Shown one piece after another: positions 1 through 7,736 of a stretch of DNA of 41,988 bases. The notes under the pieces were generated by a model, which searched no databases, was not told where the DNA came from, and worked only from the letters and a program-made list of their open reading frames with translations. The DNA is from Achromobacter sp. RTa (GTDB lineage: Bacteria; Pseudomonadota; Gammaproteobacteria; Burkholderiales; Burkholderiaceae_B). The translations under genes and the position numbers were made by a program. Position 1 is the first letter of the stretch. The number at the start of each line of letters is the position of its first letter. Location: the NCBI RefSeq assembly GCF_000757485.1, contig NZ_JPYO01000045.1, forward strand, positions 1 to 41,988, read 5' to 3'.

Positions 1-957
1 GTACTTGCTCCATTCATCCCGCACGTAGCTGGCGAAGGCTGCCGGGGTCTGCGGGCCGCCTCCCAGATCCATGCCCTGGTCGGCCAGCTTGGCCGCGATC
101 CCGGGGTCGGCCAGCGTCTGGCTCAGCGCGCGGTCGAGCTTGTCCAGCACGGGTTTGGGCAGCTTGGCGGGCGCGAGCACCGCATACCACTGCACGATGT
201 CCAGGCCCTTGATGCCGGACTCGGCCAGCGTGGGCACATCGGGCAGCCGCTTGCTGCGTTCCGGGCTGGTGACCGCCAGGGGGCGCAGCTTGCCCGCCTG
301 TATCTGGTTGATGGCGCCGGGCAGGGTGTCGAAGTTCATGTCGACGCTGCCGCCCAGCAGGTCGGTCATCGCCTGGCCGCTGCCCTTGTAGGGCACGTGC
401 TCCATGCTGACCCCCGCGATCTGCGAAAAGCGGGCCGCGCTCAGGTGCTGCGGGCTGCCCATGCCGGAAGACGCGTACAGCAGCTGCTTGGGCTTGGCGC
501 GGGCATCGTCCACCAGGTTCTGGACGGTGGCGTAGGAGTGCTTCGACGGGTTGACGACCAGCACGTTCGGCACCGAGCCGATGTAACGCACCGCCGTGAA
601 ATCCTTGATCGGGTCGATATTGGACTGCACGACGTACGGGGCGGCGACCGTGGACTGCATGTTCGCCAGCAGCAGGGTGTAGCCGTCCGGGTCGGCCTTG
701 GCCACATAGTCGGCCGCGATCAGGCCGGATGCGCCGGGCTTGTTCTCGACCACGACCTGCTGGCCCAGCAGGGTGGACAGCCGGGCGGAAAGAATGCGGG
801 CCGAGACGTCGGTGCCGCCGCCCGGCACGAAGCCGACGATGAGGCGTAGCGGCCGTTCCGGCCATTTGGTAGCGTCCTGCGCCAGGGCGGAGCTGGCGGC
901 GGCCAGGCCGGCGGTCAGCGCCAGGGCGCCGGCCCAGGCGCGAGCGTGCTTGTTCAT
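1..957 (-). CDS. Bug-family solute-binding receptor (TctC-like), 3' end cut by window
   Basis: The reading frame opens at an ATG (955-957 on the complement) and runs off the left edge after 319 codons, so only the last few residues are missing. It starts MNKHARAWAGALALTAGLAA, a Sec signal peptide ending near SSALAQ. The mature part has the family hallmarks: WPERPLRLIVGFVPGGGTDV near the N-terminus, a DPDGYTLLLAN segment, and a C-terminal domain with LPDVPTLAESG and LPKPV. Bug proteins are periplasmic receptors, usually for carboxylates, and feed tripartite tricarboxylate transporters. No TctA/TctB membrane partner is present, so it is an orphan receptor, which is common in Bordetella-like genomes. 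The adjacent divergent GntR gene and the palindrome between them suggest ligand-responsive control. The ligand cannot be read from sequence. Confidence 0.9.
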   Translation of the reverse strand, partial: MNKHARAWAGALALTAGLAAASSALAQDATKWPERPLRLIVGFVPGGGTDVSARILSARLSTLLGQQVVVENKPGASGLIAADYVAKADPDGYTLLLANMQSTVAAPYVVQSNIDPIKDFTAVRYIGSVPNVLVVNPSKHSYATVQNLVDDARAKPKQLLYASSGMGSPQHLSAARFSQIAGVSMEHVPYKGSGQAMTDLLGGSVDMNFDTLPGAINQIQAGKLRPLAVTSPERSKRLPDVPTLAESGIKGLDIVQWYAVLAPAKLPKPVLDKLDRALSQTLADPGIAAKLADQGMDLGGGPQTPAAFASYVRDEWSKY

Positions 958-1031
958 GAAGGTCTCCTTGGTGGTGGGTGCCTGCCCGCGTGTTGCTTGC
1001 TCTATGATTGGGTCAGGTTGGTATGCCTTTG

Positions 1032-1051
1032 GTGTCTGGTATACCAGATAC
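1032..1051. promoter_or_regulatory. Palindromic operator between the Bug gene and gntR
   Basis: TCTGGTATACCAGA at 1035-1048 is a perfect 14-base palindrome. It extends to 20 bases (1032-1051) with one mismatched pair. The core TGGTATACCA resembles FadR/VanR-type GntR operators (TGGTnnnACCA-like). Extra TGGTAT and TGGTGT half-sites lie just upstream at 1019 and 1030. It sits 34 bases before the gntR start and 75 bases from the divergent Bug start, so one regulator could control both genes. Confidence 0.65.
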
Positions 1052-1084
1052 AAAAATAGTCGAATTAGCGAGTGCGAACAACTC

Positions 1085-1786
1085 ATGGCTAACCCTGAAG
1101 TCCTGGATCAATCCGTCCCCGATTTGGCCATCAATCACCCCACGCTGCCGGCGGTGGTCGCCGAGAGGCTGCGGCAGCTCATCATCGACGGCACGTTCAA
1201 GCCGGGCACCTGGCTGAACGAGCGTGACCTTTGCGAGCAACTGAAGATTTCGCGCACGCCCTTGCGCGAGGCCTACCGGATGCTGGCCTCGGACGGCCTG
1301 CTGGCCTTGCAGCCCAAGCGCGGCGCGATGGTGGTCGAGCTATCCGCGGACGACGTCGAGAACATTTTCGATGTGCTGTCGGTGCTGGAAGGGCTGGCGG
1401 TGCGCGCGGCGGCCGAGCGCGCGACGGATGCCGAGCTGGCGCACATCGCGCAGCTGCACGCGCAGATGCGCGAAAACTATGAAAAGCGGGATATCCGCGC
1501 GTATTTCGCCGCGAGCATGGGCACGCATATCGCGATCAACCGCGCCGCGCACAATCCGGCGCTCACGCACGCCTACGACAGGCTGAACCTGCAGGTGCAG
1601 GCGCTGCGCTACAAGTCCAATTTCGACAGCGACGAATGGACGGCGGCAGTGGCCGACCACGAGGCCTTCGTGCAGGCGCTGATGCAGCGCGACGGCGAGC
1701 GCGCCGAAGCGCTCATCCGCAAGCACGTGGGCAGCAAGAAAACCTACAACCTGCGCGTGCGGCACGCGGCGGCCCGCGGAAGCTGA
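1085..1786 (+). CDS. GntR-family transcriptional regulator, FadR subfamily (FCD domain)
   Basis: A 233-residue regulator. Residues about 20-85 form the winged helix: AVVAERLRQLIIDGTFKPG, then LNERDLCEQLKISRTPLREA, the classic GntR recognition helix. Residues about 95-220 form an all-helical FCD ligand domain. Its metal-ligand histidines appear in order as the H of GTHIAINRAAHN, the H of ADHEAFVQAL and the H of LIRKHV. FCD regulators usually bind small carboxylates and release DNA. The open frame extends upstream to 740, but the ATG at 1085 gives the normal family length and keeps the operator outside the gene. It is divergent from the Bug receptor, which it probably regulates along with itself. 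Confidence 0.9.
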   Translation: MANPEVLDQSVPDLAINHPTLPAVVAERLRQLIIDGTFKPGTWLNERDLCEQLKISRTPLREAYRMLASDGLLALQPKRGAMVVELSADDVENIFDVLSVLEGLAVRAAAERATDAELAHIAQLHAQMRENYEKRDIRAYFAASMGTHIAINRAAHNPALTHAYDRLNLQVQALRYKSNFDSDEWTAAVADHEAFVQALMQRDGERAEALIRKHVGSKKTYNLRVRHAAARGS

Positions 1787-1799
1787 GCTCCCCGCGGGC
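1772..1799. terminator. GC-rich hairpin across the gntR stop
   Basis: GCCCGCGG (1772-1779) pairs with CCGCGGGC (1792-1799) around a 12-base loop that holds the gntR stop codon. It lies between the convergent gntR and MFS genes. There is no T-run, so termination is only a guess. Confidence 0.3.
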
Positions 1800-1806
1800 G
1801 CGCCGC

Positions 1807-3090
1807 TCAGGCGGGCTGGGGCGCCGCGCGCTTTCTGCCTATCATCAGCGCGATGACGGCGGCGGCCAGGCCGGTCGCGCCCGAGATGACGAAGGCCATC
1901 AGATAGCTGCCCTGCGCTTCGCGGATCGCGCCCGCCATCCAGGCGGCGCTCGCGGCGCCGAGCTGATGGCCCGCCACGATCCAGCCGAACACGATGGAGG
2001 CGTCGCGCTCGCCGAACGCCTCGGTGGTCAGGCGCAGGGTGGGCGGCACGGTGGCGATCCAGTCCAGGCCGAAGAAGATGGCGAAGATCGACAGGCTGTA
2101 GAACGAAAAATCGGAGTAGGGCAGGTAGATCAGCGACAGCCCGCGCAGCCCGTAGTAGACGAAGAGCAGCTTGCGCGGATCGTAGCGGTCCGTTAGCCAG
2201 CCCGAGGCCGTGGTGCCGATCAGGTCGAAAATTCCCATCAGCGCCAGCAGGCCCGCCGCCTGCACTTCGGGCATGCCGTGGTCTCCGCAAAGCGCGATGA
2301 GGTGCGTGCCGACCAGGCCGTTGGTGGTGAAGCCGCAGACGAAGAAGGTGGCGAACAGGAACCAGAACGTGCGGGTCCTGGAGGCTCGTGCCAGGGCGCC
2401 GAAAGTGGCGGCCAGCAGGCCGGTGCGCGGCGCGGCGGGCGCGGCCGGGGCATGCGGATCGCTGCCGAACGGCGTCAATCCCACGCTGGCCGGACGGTCG
2501 GGCACCAGCCACCAGGCCAGCGGCACCAGCGCGGCCGCCGCGGCGGCCACCGCCCACACCACCCGGGTCCAGTCGCCGGAAGAGGCCAGGGCCGCCAGCG
2601 CCGGCAGGAACACCAGCGTGCCGGTCGCGGAACTGGCGGTCAACAGCCCCATCATCACGCCGCGGTGACGGGTGAACCAGCGGTTGACGACGGTGGCGCC
2701 CAGCACCACGGCGACCGCGCCCGAGCCGATGCCCGAGAACACGCCCCATGTCATGAGCAGGTGCCAGGGCTCGGTCATGTAGGCGCTTGCCGCGCTGGAC
2801 GCGGCCATCAGGGCAAGGGCGCTGATCAGCACGCGCCGCAGGCCGAAACGCTCCATCGCCGCGGCCGCGAACGGCCCGACCATGCCATAGAGGAAGATGC
2901 CGAGGGCGGCGGAGAACGAGATCGTGCTGCGGCTCCAGCCGAAGGCTTCTTCCAGCGGGACCAGCAGAACGCTGGGCGAAGAGCGCAGCCCGGCCGATAC
3001 CAGGAGCGACAGGAAAACCACCGCGACGACCACAAAAGCGTACTTCTGGCCGGCGCGCCGGAACGGCATGGGAGGGTGGGGTATACTCAT
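1807..3090 (-). CDS. Major facilitator superfamily transporter
   Basis: A 427-residue protein with about 12 hydrophobic helices. Loop 2-3 has the MFS A-motif region (MERFGLRRVLISALALMAAS), and a cytoplasmic linker near residues 200-230 is rich in Pro and Ala. The overall pattern (FGWSRSTISFSAALGIFLYG, GVFSGIGSGA, NRWFTRHRGVMMGLL) matches the oxalate/formate-antiporter and monocarboxylate-like branch of MFS. It is divergent from a TetR regulator across a twin operator, the usual arrangement for an exporter derepressed by its substrate. The start is uncertain: the ATG at 3090 abuts the operator arm and has no clear ribosome site, and a second ATG at 3069 (MPFRRAG) is equally possible. The substrate is unknown. 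Confidence 0.88.
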   Translation of the reverse strand: MSIPHPPMPFRRAGQKYAFVVVAVVFLSLLVSAGLRSSPSVLLVPLEEAFGWSRSTISFSAALGIFLYGMVGPFAAAAMERFGLRRVLISALALMAASSAASAYMTEPWHLLMTWGVFSGIGSGAVAVVLGATVVNRWFTRHRGVMMGLLTASSATGTLVFLPALAALASSGDWTRVVWAVAAAAAALVPLAWWLVPDRPASVGLTPFGSDPHAPAAPAAPRTGLLAATFGALARASRTRTFWFLFATFFVCGFTTNGLVGTHLIALCGDHGMPEVQAAGLLALMGIFDLIGTTASGWLTDRYDPRKLLFVYYGLRGLSLIYLPYSDFSFYSLSIFAIFFGLDWIATVPPTLRLTTEAFGERDASIVFGWIVAGHQLGAASAAWMAGAIREAQGSYLMAFVISGATGLAAAVIALMIGRKRAAPQPA

Positions 3091-3143
3091 GTTACTGACC
3101 GGTACGTAATTGGGTTTGCGAATAGTACGTACCGGTCAGTAAC
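3091..3143. promoter_or_regulatory. Twin TetR-type operator between the MFS and tetR genes
   Basis: GTTACTGACCGGTACGTA (3091-3108) and TACGTACCGGTCAGTAAC (3126-3143) are exact reverse complements, 18 bases each, separated by 17 bases. Each arm is itself an imperfect palindrome built on TTACnnACCGGTnnGTAA, the size of a TetR dimer site. The left arm touches the MFS ATG. The array therefore looks like two TetR dimer sites controlling both divergent genes. Confidence 0.8.
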
Positions 3144-3192
3144 GTCGTCAAGCGATTTCTTGCCGTTTTCGTCATCCGGAAAGGAGCCTCCT

Positions 3193-3834
3193 ATGGCCAG
3201 CAAAATCTCTAGCGCGCAACGGCCGGCCTCCAAGCCGCCGCTGGCGGCCGAGCGCATCCGCAAGACCGCCCGGGAAATGTTCTACCGGGACGGCATCCGA
3301 GCGGTGGGGGTGGACGCCATCGTCAGCCAGGCGGGGGTGACCAAGCCCAGCCTGTACCGCAGTTTCTCGTCCAAGGACGAGCTGGCGGCGGCATATCTGC
3401 GCGACTACGACGCCGAGTTCTGGGCGCGCTTCGATGCCGCGTGCGAGGCGCATCCGGGCGACCCTCGCGCCCAAGTCCTCGACTACCTGTCCGGGCTGGG
3501 CGCGCGCGCGGTGCAAAACGGGTACCGCGGCTGCGGGCTGACCAATGCAGCGGTGGAGTATCCCGAAGCCGGGCATCCCGCCCGCGCCGTGGCGGTGGAG
3601 CACAAGGTGGAACTGCGGCGACGCCTGGCCGCCATGGCGGCGGAAATGGGGGCTGCGGACCCCGCGGCGCTGGGCGATGGCCTGCTGCTGCTGTTCGAGG
3701 GCGCCTTCGTCTCCAGCCAGCTTTTCGGCGAGGGCGGGCCCGCCGGCCGGGTTGCGCAGATGGCGGACAAGCTGATCCAGGCGCACCTGGATGCATCGGC
3801 CGGACCTGCCGCCACGGACTCGCAGCGGGACTGA
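3193..3834 (+). CDS. TetR/AcrR-family transcriptional repressor
   Basis: A 213-residue regulator. Residues about 20-65 form the TetR DNA-binding domain, with the helix-turn-helix VDAIVSQAGVTKPSLYRSF followed by SSKDELAAAYL. The rest is an all-helical ligand domain containing GYRGCGLTNAAVEYPE, typical of regulators in this branch. AAGGAG at 3181-3186 sets the ATG at 3193. The open frame continues far upstream, but that part reads through the operator. The twin operator in front suggests autorepression and repression of the divergent MFS gene. The inducer is unknown. Confidence 0.92.
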   Translation: MASKISSAQRPASKPPLAAERIRKTAREMFYRDGIRAVGVDAIVSQAGVTKPSLYRSFSSKDELAAAYLRDYDAEFWARFDAACEAHPGDPRAQVLDYLSGLGARAVQNGYRGCGLTNAAVEYPEAGHPARAVAVEHKVELRRRLAAMAAEMGAADPAALGDGLLLLFEGAFVSSQLFGEGGPAGRVAQMADKLIQAHLDASAGPAATDSQRD

Positions 3835-3843
3835 GGCCCGGCC

Positions 3844-3893
3844 TGCACAAAGCCGGTGCGCGCCGCAGTGCGTGCCTGCACCATTTTTGGTGT
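3844..3893 (+). promoter_or_regulatory. Pair of NtrC-like dyads upstream of the small ORF
   Basis: TGCACAAAGCCGGTGCG (3844-3860) matches the NtrC dyad TGCACCAnnnTGGTGCA at 11 of 14 defined positions. TGCACCATTTTTGGTGT (3877-3893) has perfect CACCA/TGGTG arms, but its spacer is one base longer than usual. The two are 33 bases apart, about three helical turns. I could not find a clean sigma-54 promoter between them and the gene at 4009, so the assignment is tentative. Confidence 0.35.
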
Positions 3894-4008
3894 TTGTACC
3901 CATTGCGCAACGCACAAAAAAATGCTTGAAGATTTTTATTGCGGCGCAGCAAGCACAGGTCTAAGATGGACTCGTGTTGTTCCACATCGCTTTCTCAAGG
4001 AGAGAACC

Positions 4009-4230
4009 ATGAGCGATACCGCGCTGAAGAATGCCCGCATGTCGGATGAGCTGGAACGTACCCTGATCCGCGACGCGATCGTTGCGGAAAGCCTGTCCGG
4101 CCATGCAGCCGGTTCGCGCTGGCTGCGCCTGAAAGTGCGTCTGTCCGCTTTCGGCGGCGCGGTGGGCGAAGTGCTGCACGACATGGACGCCGGCCGCCGC
4201 CAGCATCCAGTGGTCTCGGCCTACCATTGA
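4009..4230 (+). CDS. Small protein of unknown function (73 residues)
   Basis: I do not recognise this family. The protein starts MSDTALKNARMSDELERTLI, is mostly charged and helical, and has one short amphipathic stretch (WLRLKVRLSAFGGAVGEVLHDM). There is no signal peptide or clear membrane segment. A good ribosome site, AAGGAGAG at 3998-4005, precedes the ATG. A strong hairpin terminator follows at once, so it looks like a genuine single-gene transcript. The leader (about 3895-4008) is AT-rich compared with its surroundings and is preceded by two NtrC-like dyads. Role unknown. Confidence 0.65.
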   Translation: MSDTALKNARMSDELERTLIRDAIVAESLSGHAAGSRWLRLKVRLSAFGGAVGEVLHDMDAGRRQHPVVSAYH

Positions 4231-4265
4231 GGGGCCTTTCGGCGATGCGGACCGCATCGCGAGCA

Positions 4266-4295
4266 AAAGCGCCGGCCATGCAGCCGGCGCTTTTT
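4266..4295. terminator. Intrinsic terminator, probably bidirectional
   Basis: AGCGCCGGC (4268-4276) pairs with GCCGGCGCT (4283-4291) around a 6-base loop. It is flanked by A-rich sequence on the left and TTTTT on the right. It ends the small ORF, and it can also end the convergent LysR gene whose stop codon is at 4295-4297. Confidence 0.85.
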
Positions 4296-5200
4296 CATTG
4301 CGCCGGCATTCTCTCGTCCAGGATTTCGCGCAGGCCGGCAATGAATTGGCGCGCCGCCGGCGTCAGGTCGCTGCCGCGGCGGTGTATGACGCATACCTGC
4401 AGGACCGGCAGCGCGTCTTCAGGGTAGAGCAGGCGGATGCCCAGCTTGCCGAACACCGCCTTTGCCAGCGGCTCGATGAACAGCCCGATGTGATCCGTCT
4501 GTGACACCAGGGCAAGCGCTGCGCTGAGCGAATCCCCCTGCACGACGCGGGGCGGCACCGGCAAGCCCAGCGACGCGAACAGCCGGGTCGTGGCCGACAG
4601 CGGATCGCCGCCATCGCCGGGCAGGGCCCATTCCGCATTGAGCAATTCACGGATCGAGCGCCGGTTGCGCAAAGGGTGTTGCTTGCGCATGCCGACCACC
4701 AGCCGCACGGGAAACAGCGGCAGGCAGACGAACTCGTCCCGCAGCACCTCCGGATCCGCGTGCATGACCGCGAAATCGACTTGCGGCTCGCGCAGGCGCG
4801 CAAGTATGCCGGCCGGGCCCGCTTCGCTCACATGCAGGGACACGCCGGGGCGCCGTTCACGCAGCCGTTGGAACGCGGGCACGAACAGCGTCTGCGCGAA
4901 CGCCGCGCTGACCGCCATGCGAACCTGGCCGGCATTGCCGTCGCGCAACTGCGCGACCTCCTCGCGCGCGCGCCGCAGATCATCGAGCAATAGGCGCGCG
5001 CGGGGCAGCAGGGCTGCGCCGCAGTCGGTGAGCTGGATGCCTTTGACGCTGCGTTCCACCAGCGCCGCGTCCAGCTCGCGTTCCAGCTCCCGCACGATCT
5101 TGGTCACGGCAGGCGCCGAAATTCCCAGGCTGCGCGCGGCTGCCCGGATGCTGCGCTGGGTGGCGACGGCGACAAAGGCGTGCAATTGGTTCGGCTTCAT
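4295..5200 (-). CDS. LysR-family transcriptional regulator
   Basis: A 301-residue regulator of normal LysR length. Residues 1-60 hold the winged helix: MKPNQLHAFVAVATQRSIRA, then AARSLGISAPAVTKIVRELE. A linker helix follows (LLLDDLRRAREEVAQLRDG). From about residue 90 is a periplasmic-binding-protein-like effector domain (QVRMAVSAAFAQTLFVPAF, VDFAVMHADPEVLRDEFV). It is divergent from a second LysR gene, with an inverted repeat between them. No adjacent enzyme or transporter indicates its target. Confidence 0.92.
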   Translation of the reverse strand: MKPNQLHAFVAVATQRSIRAAARSLGISAPAVTKIVRELERELDAALVERSVKGIQLTDCGAALLPRARLLLDDLRRAREEVAQLRDGNAGQVRMAVSAAFAQTLFVPAFQRLRERRPGVSLHVSEAGPAGILARLREPQVDFAVMHADPEVLRDEFVCLPLFPVRLVVGMRKQHPLRNRRSIRELLNAEWALPGDGGDPLSATTRLFASLGLPVPPRVVQGDSLSAALALVSQTDHIGLFIEPLAKAVFGKLGIRLLYPEDALPVLQVCVIHRRGSDLTPAARQFIAGLREILDERMPAQ

Positions 5201-5218
5201 GGTCGAGTGCGCTTCTTG

Positions 5219-5269
5219 TGTAAACCTAATGGAAACGATGATAAGAGAATTTTGTCTTTTTGGTTTACA
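5219..5269. promoter_or_regulatory. Inverted repeat between two divergent LysR genes
   Basis: TGTAAACC (5219-5226) and GGTTTACA (5262-5269) form a perfect 8-base inverted repeat with a 35-base AT-rich spacer. It starts 19 bases upstream of the minus-strand LysR ATG. The size and position suit a LysR tetramer that represses its own gene and acts on the divergent one. Confidence 0.5.
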
Positions 5270-5359
5270 TGATCATCCCTAGAATGCGCTTGAGAGCGTA
5301 TGCGCCGGCGCCGCGCGATTGGCGGCGCCGGCGGAACACGCGCCCGGTGGGATATTGGA

Positions 5360-6343
5360 ATGGGTATGGATCTTTTGGCGGCGATGCGCATTTACGTCCG
5401 CGTCGTCGAACGCGAGACGATGTCGGGCGCCGCCCGCGACCTGGGCATGGGCCAGCCCGCGGTCAGCGAACGCATCGAGAAGCTGGAGCGCTTCCTGGGC
5501 GCCACCTTGCTGTTGCGCACGGGACGCACCCTCAAATGCACGGAAGCGGGCAGGGTGTTCTACGAGCGGAGCCAGGGCCTGCTGGCGGGCGCCGCCGAGG
5601 CCGCCGAGGCCGTCTGGTCCGCGAACCAGGAGATCGGCGGCACGTTGCGGATTGCCGCCGCCCACTGCTACGGCGAGAAGGTCGTGGTGCCTACGATCAT
5701 CGCCGCGCGGGTCGAGCATCCGGGCCTGCTGGTGGAGCTGGTCCTCAACGACGATGTCATGGATCCGGCGGTGGAAGGCGTCGATCTCTCCATCCGGCTT
5801 GGCAGGGCCGGCGACGGGCGTTACCTCGCATTTCCGCTGGGCGCGGTGGACAGCGTGCTGGTCGCGGCGCCGGAGTATCTGGATCGGTGCGGCCCGGTAG
5901 CAACTGCGCAGGAGCTGGCCGGGCATTCGTTCATCCGCGTCAAGGACGCCTTCCCGAACGACGTCCTGCCCATGGTGGACGTCGCGACAGGGGGCAGCAG
6001 GCAGGCATCGATCCGTACAGCGGTCACCACCACGCATTGGCGCGCGATGTACGACATCATCCTGGGCGCGGGCGGGATAGGCGTCGTCCAGCAGCCGGCC
6101 TGCGCTGCCGAACTGGCGTCCGGCAGGCTGGTGCGGCTGCTGCCGGAGCACGGCCTGCTGCCATTGCCGGTAACCGCGCTGGCGCCGGCGCAACGGCCGC
6201 TGCCGCGCAAGACCCGGGCCATGATCGCCATGCTGCGCCAAGCCATCGCGCCACGCCCGGGCGGCGCGTCCGCCACGGCGCCGGGCCGCCGCAGCGCCGC
6301 CCGTCCGGCCAGGGGTCAGACCAACATGTCAGCCACCAGGTAG
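5360..6343 (+). CDS. LysR-family transcriptional regulator
   Basis: A 327-residue regulator. The N-terminal winged helix is visible (MDLLAAMRIYVRVVERETMS, then GAARDLGMGQPAVSERIEKLE), followed by an effector domain starting near GTLRIAAAHCYGEKVVVPTI. The phrase LSIRLGRAGDGRYLAFPLG is typical of the CrgA/DmlR-like LysR group. The first ATG is at 5360, with another at 5366; the ribosome site is weak for either. The C-terminal tail (about 35 residues, rich in Pro, Arg and Ala) overlaps the convergent mntH gene by 28 bases. Its target is unknown. Confidence 0.9.
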   Translation: MGMDLLAAMRIYVRVVERETMSGAARDLGMGQPAVSERIEKLERFLGATLLLRTGRTLKCTEAGRVFYERSQGLLAGAAEAAEAVWSANQEIGGTLRIAAAHCYGEKVVVPTIIAARVEHPGLLVELVLNDDVMDPAVEGVDLSIRLGRAGDGRYLAFPLGAVDSVLVAAPEYLDRCGPVATAQELAGHSFIRVKDAFPNDVLPMVDVATGGSRQASIRTAVTTTHWRAMYDIILGAGGIGVVQQPACAAELASGRLVRLLPEHGLLPLPVTALAPAQRPLPRKTRAMIAMLRQAIAPRPGGASATAPGRRSAARPARGQTNMSATR

Positions 6344-7605
6344 CCGTCCAGCAGCAGGATGCCGACCGTGGCCGCAACGGCGGCCCAGGCCCAGCCGCCG
6401 CGCAGCGCGTACTGGCCCATCAGGCTCTTGCGGCGGGCCAGCAGCACCAGCGGCCCCAGCGCGAAGGGCAGGGCCAGGCTCAGGATCACTTGGCTCAGCA
6501 CCAGCAGCCCATCCGGGTCCTCCCCGCCCGTGAAGGCCAGCAGGCAGGCGGCCGCGCCGCCCGCGACCAGGCGCGTCATCAGCGCGCGCCGGCGGTCGGA
6601 CCAGCCGCGGCGGACCTGGAACCCATTGGACAGAATGCGGCCCGCCAGCACGCCCGTAAGCGTGGAGCTTTGCCCCGCCGCGTACAGCGCCACCGCGAAC
6701 ACGATGGCCGCGCCGGCCCCCAGCGTGCGGCCGATCACCGCATGGGCGTCGTCCAGGCTGGACACGATCAGGCCGGAGCCCGACAGGGACGCCGCCGCCA
6801 CGATCATGATCGCCGCGTTGATCAGCATGGCCACGCCCAGCGACACAATGGTGTCGTTGCGCGCCACCCGCATGGCGAGGCCGCGGGCGGCCGGCGGCAG
6901 TTGCCGCGCGCGCTGCGCGAGCGAGCCGGAATGCAGGTAAAGATTATGCGGCATGAGGGTTGCGCCCAGGATGCCCAGCGCGATCAGGAAGCCCTGCGGA
7001 TCGCGCAGCGCGTGGCCCGTGCGCGTGACGCCGTGCGCCACCTCGGTCCAGGCCGGATTCGCCTTGAACAGCAGGAACACGAACGACATCGCGACAACGG
7101 ACAGCAGCAGGGCGATGACGCGTTCGTGCCGGTCGGCGTTGCCGCGCGCGAGCGCTAGCACGGCGAAGGTGCCGACGCCGGTGACGGCGACGCCTGCGAT
7201 CAGCGGCAGGCCGAATAGCAGCCTCAGCGCGATGGCGCCGCCGACGAGTTCGGCCAGCGCGGTGGCCAGGATGGCGGCTTCGCCGGCCAGCCAGGCCGCC
7301 TTCGACAGGCGGGGGGAGAGATGGCGCGCCGTGAGCGTGGCGAGGTCCTGGCCGGTGGCCAGCGCCAGGCGCGACACCAGGACCTGGAAACCGAGCGCCA
7401 GGAAGGCGGACACGATGACGACCATCAGCAGGCCATAGCCGAAGCCGCTGCCGCCCGCGATGTCCGTGGCCCAGTTGCCCGGATCGATATATCCCACGGC
7501 CACCAGCAGGCCGGATCCGATCATGCGGCGCAGGTTGGCCGACACCTGGACGTCTTGCGCCGGAACGGCATTGCCGCCCGATATCGCGTAGATGAAACGT
7601 GTCAT
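6316..7605 (-). CDS. mntH: NRAMP-family divalent metal (Mn2+/Fe2+) transporter
   Basis: A 429-residue inner-membrane protein with about 11 helices. It has both NRAMP metal-site motifs: DPGNWATDIAGG in helix 1 and MPHNLYLHS in helix 6. It is a proton-coupled importer for Mn2+ and related ions. AGGAG lies just upstream of the ATG at 7605. A promoter with a Fur-like box on its -10 element precedes it, so expression is probably metal-repressed. Upstream is osmC on the same strand, 130 bases away. The 3' end overlaps the convergent LysR gene by 28 bases. Confidence 0.93.
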   Translation of the reverse strand: MTRFIYAISGGNAVPAQDVQVSANLRRMIGSGLLVAVGYIDPGNWATDIAGGSGFGYGLLMVVIVSAFLALGFQVLVSRLALATGQDLATLTARHLSPRLSKAAWLAGEAAILATALAELVGGAIALRLLFGLPLIAGVAVTGVGTFAVLALARGNADRHERVIALLLSVVAMSFVFLLFKANPAWTEVAHGVTRTGHALRDPQGFLIALGILGATLMPHNLYLHSGSLAQRARQLPPAARGLAMRVARNDTIVSLGVAMLINAAIMIVAAASLSGSGLIVSSLDDAHAVIGRTLGAGAAIVFAVALYAAGQSSTLTGVLAGRILSNGFQVRRGWSDRRRALMTRLVAGGAAACLLAFTGGEDPDGLLVLSQVILSLALPFALGPLVLLARRKSLMGQYALRGGWAWAAVAATVGILLLDGYLVADMLV

Positions 7606-7615
7606 GATCGCTCCT

Positions 7616-7657
7616 GAGAATGATTCGCATTGTCTAGAAGCGATCGACCCCCGTCAA
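7616..7657 (-). promoter_or_regulatory. mntH promoter with overlapping Fur-like box
   Basis: On the minus strand TTGACG (7652-7657) and GACAAT (7629-7634) are spaced by 17 bases, a good sigma-70 pair. GAGAATGATTCGCATTGTC (7616-7634 as read on the plus strand) matches the 19-base Fur consensus GATAATGATAATCATTATC at 14 positions and covers the -10 element. Binding there would block transcription of mntH. An MntR-like regulator is an alternative reader of this site. Confidence 0.65.
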
Positions 7658-7736
7658 ATTGATTTTGGGCAAACAGGGGATAGCGCGGCCCAATGGCGCC
7701 GCCCTTGCCGGACGGGCCATGGGCCGGGAAGGGGGA

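Noticed and set aside
5260..7158. A 632-codon open frame running across the second LysR gene and into mntH
   Set aside because: It overlaps two well-supported genes, and its Arg/Gly/Ala/Gln-rich product matches nothing.
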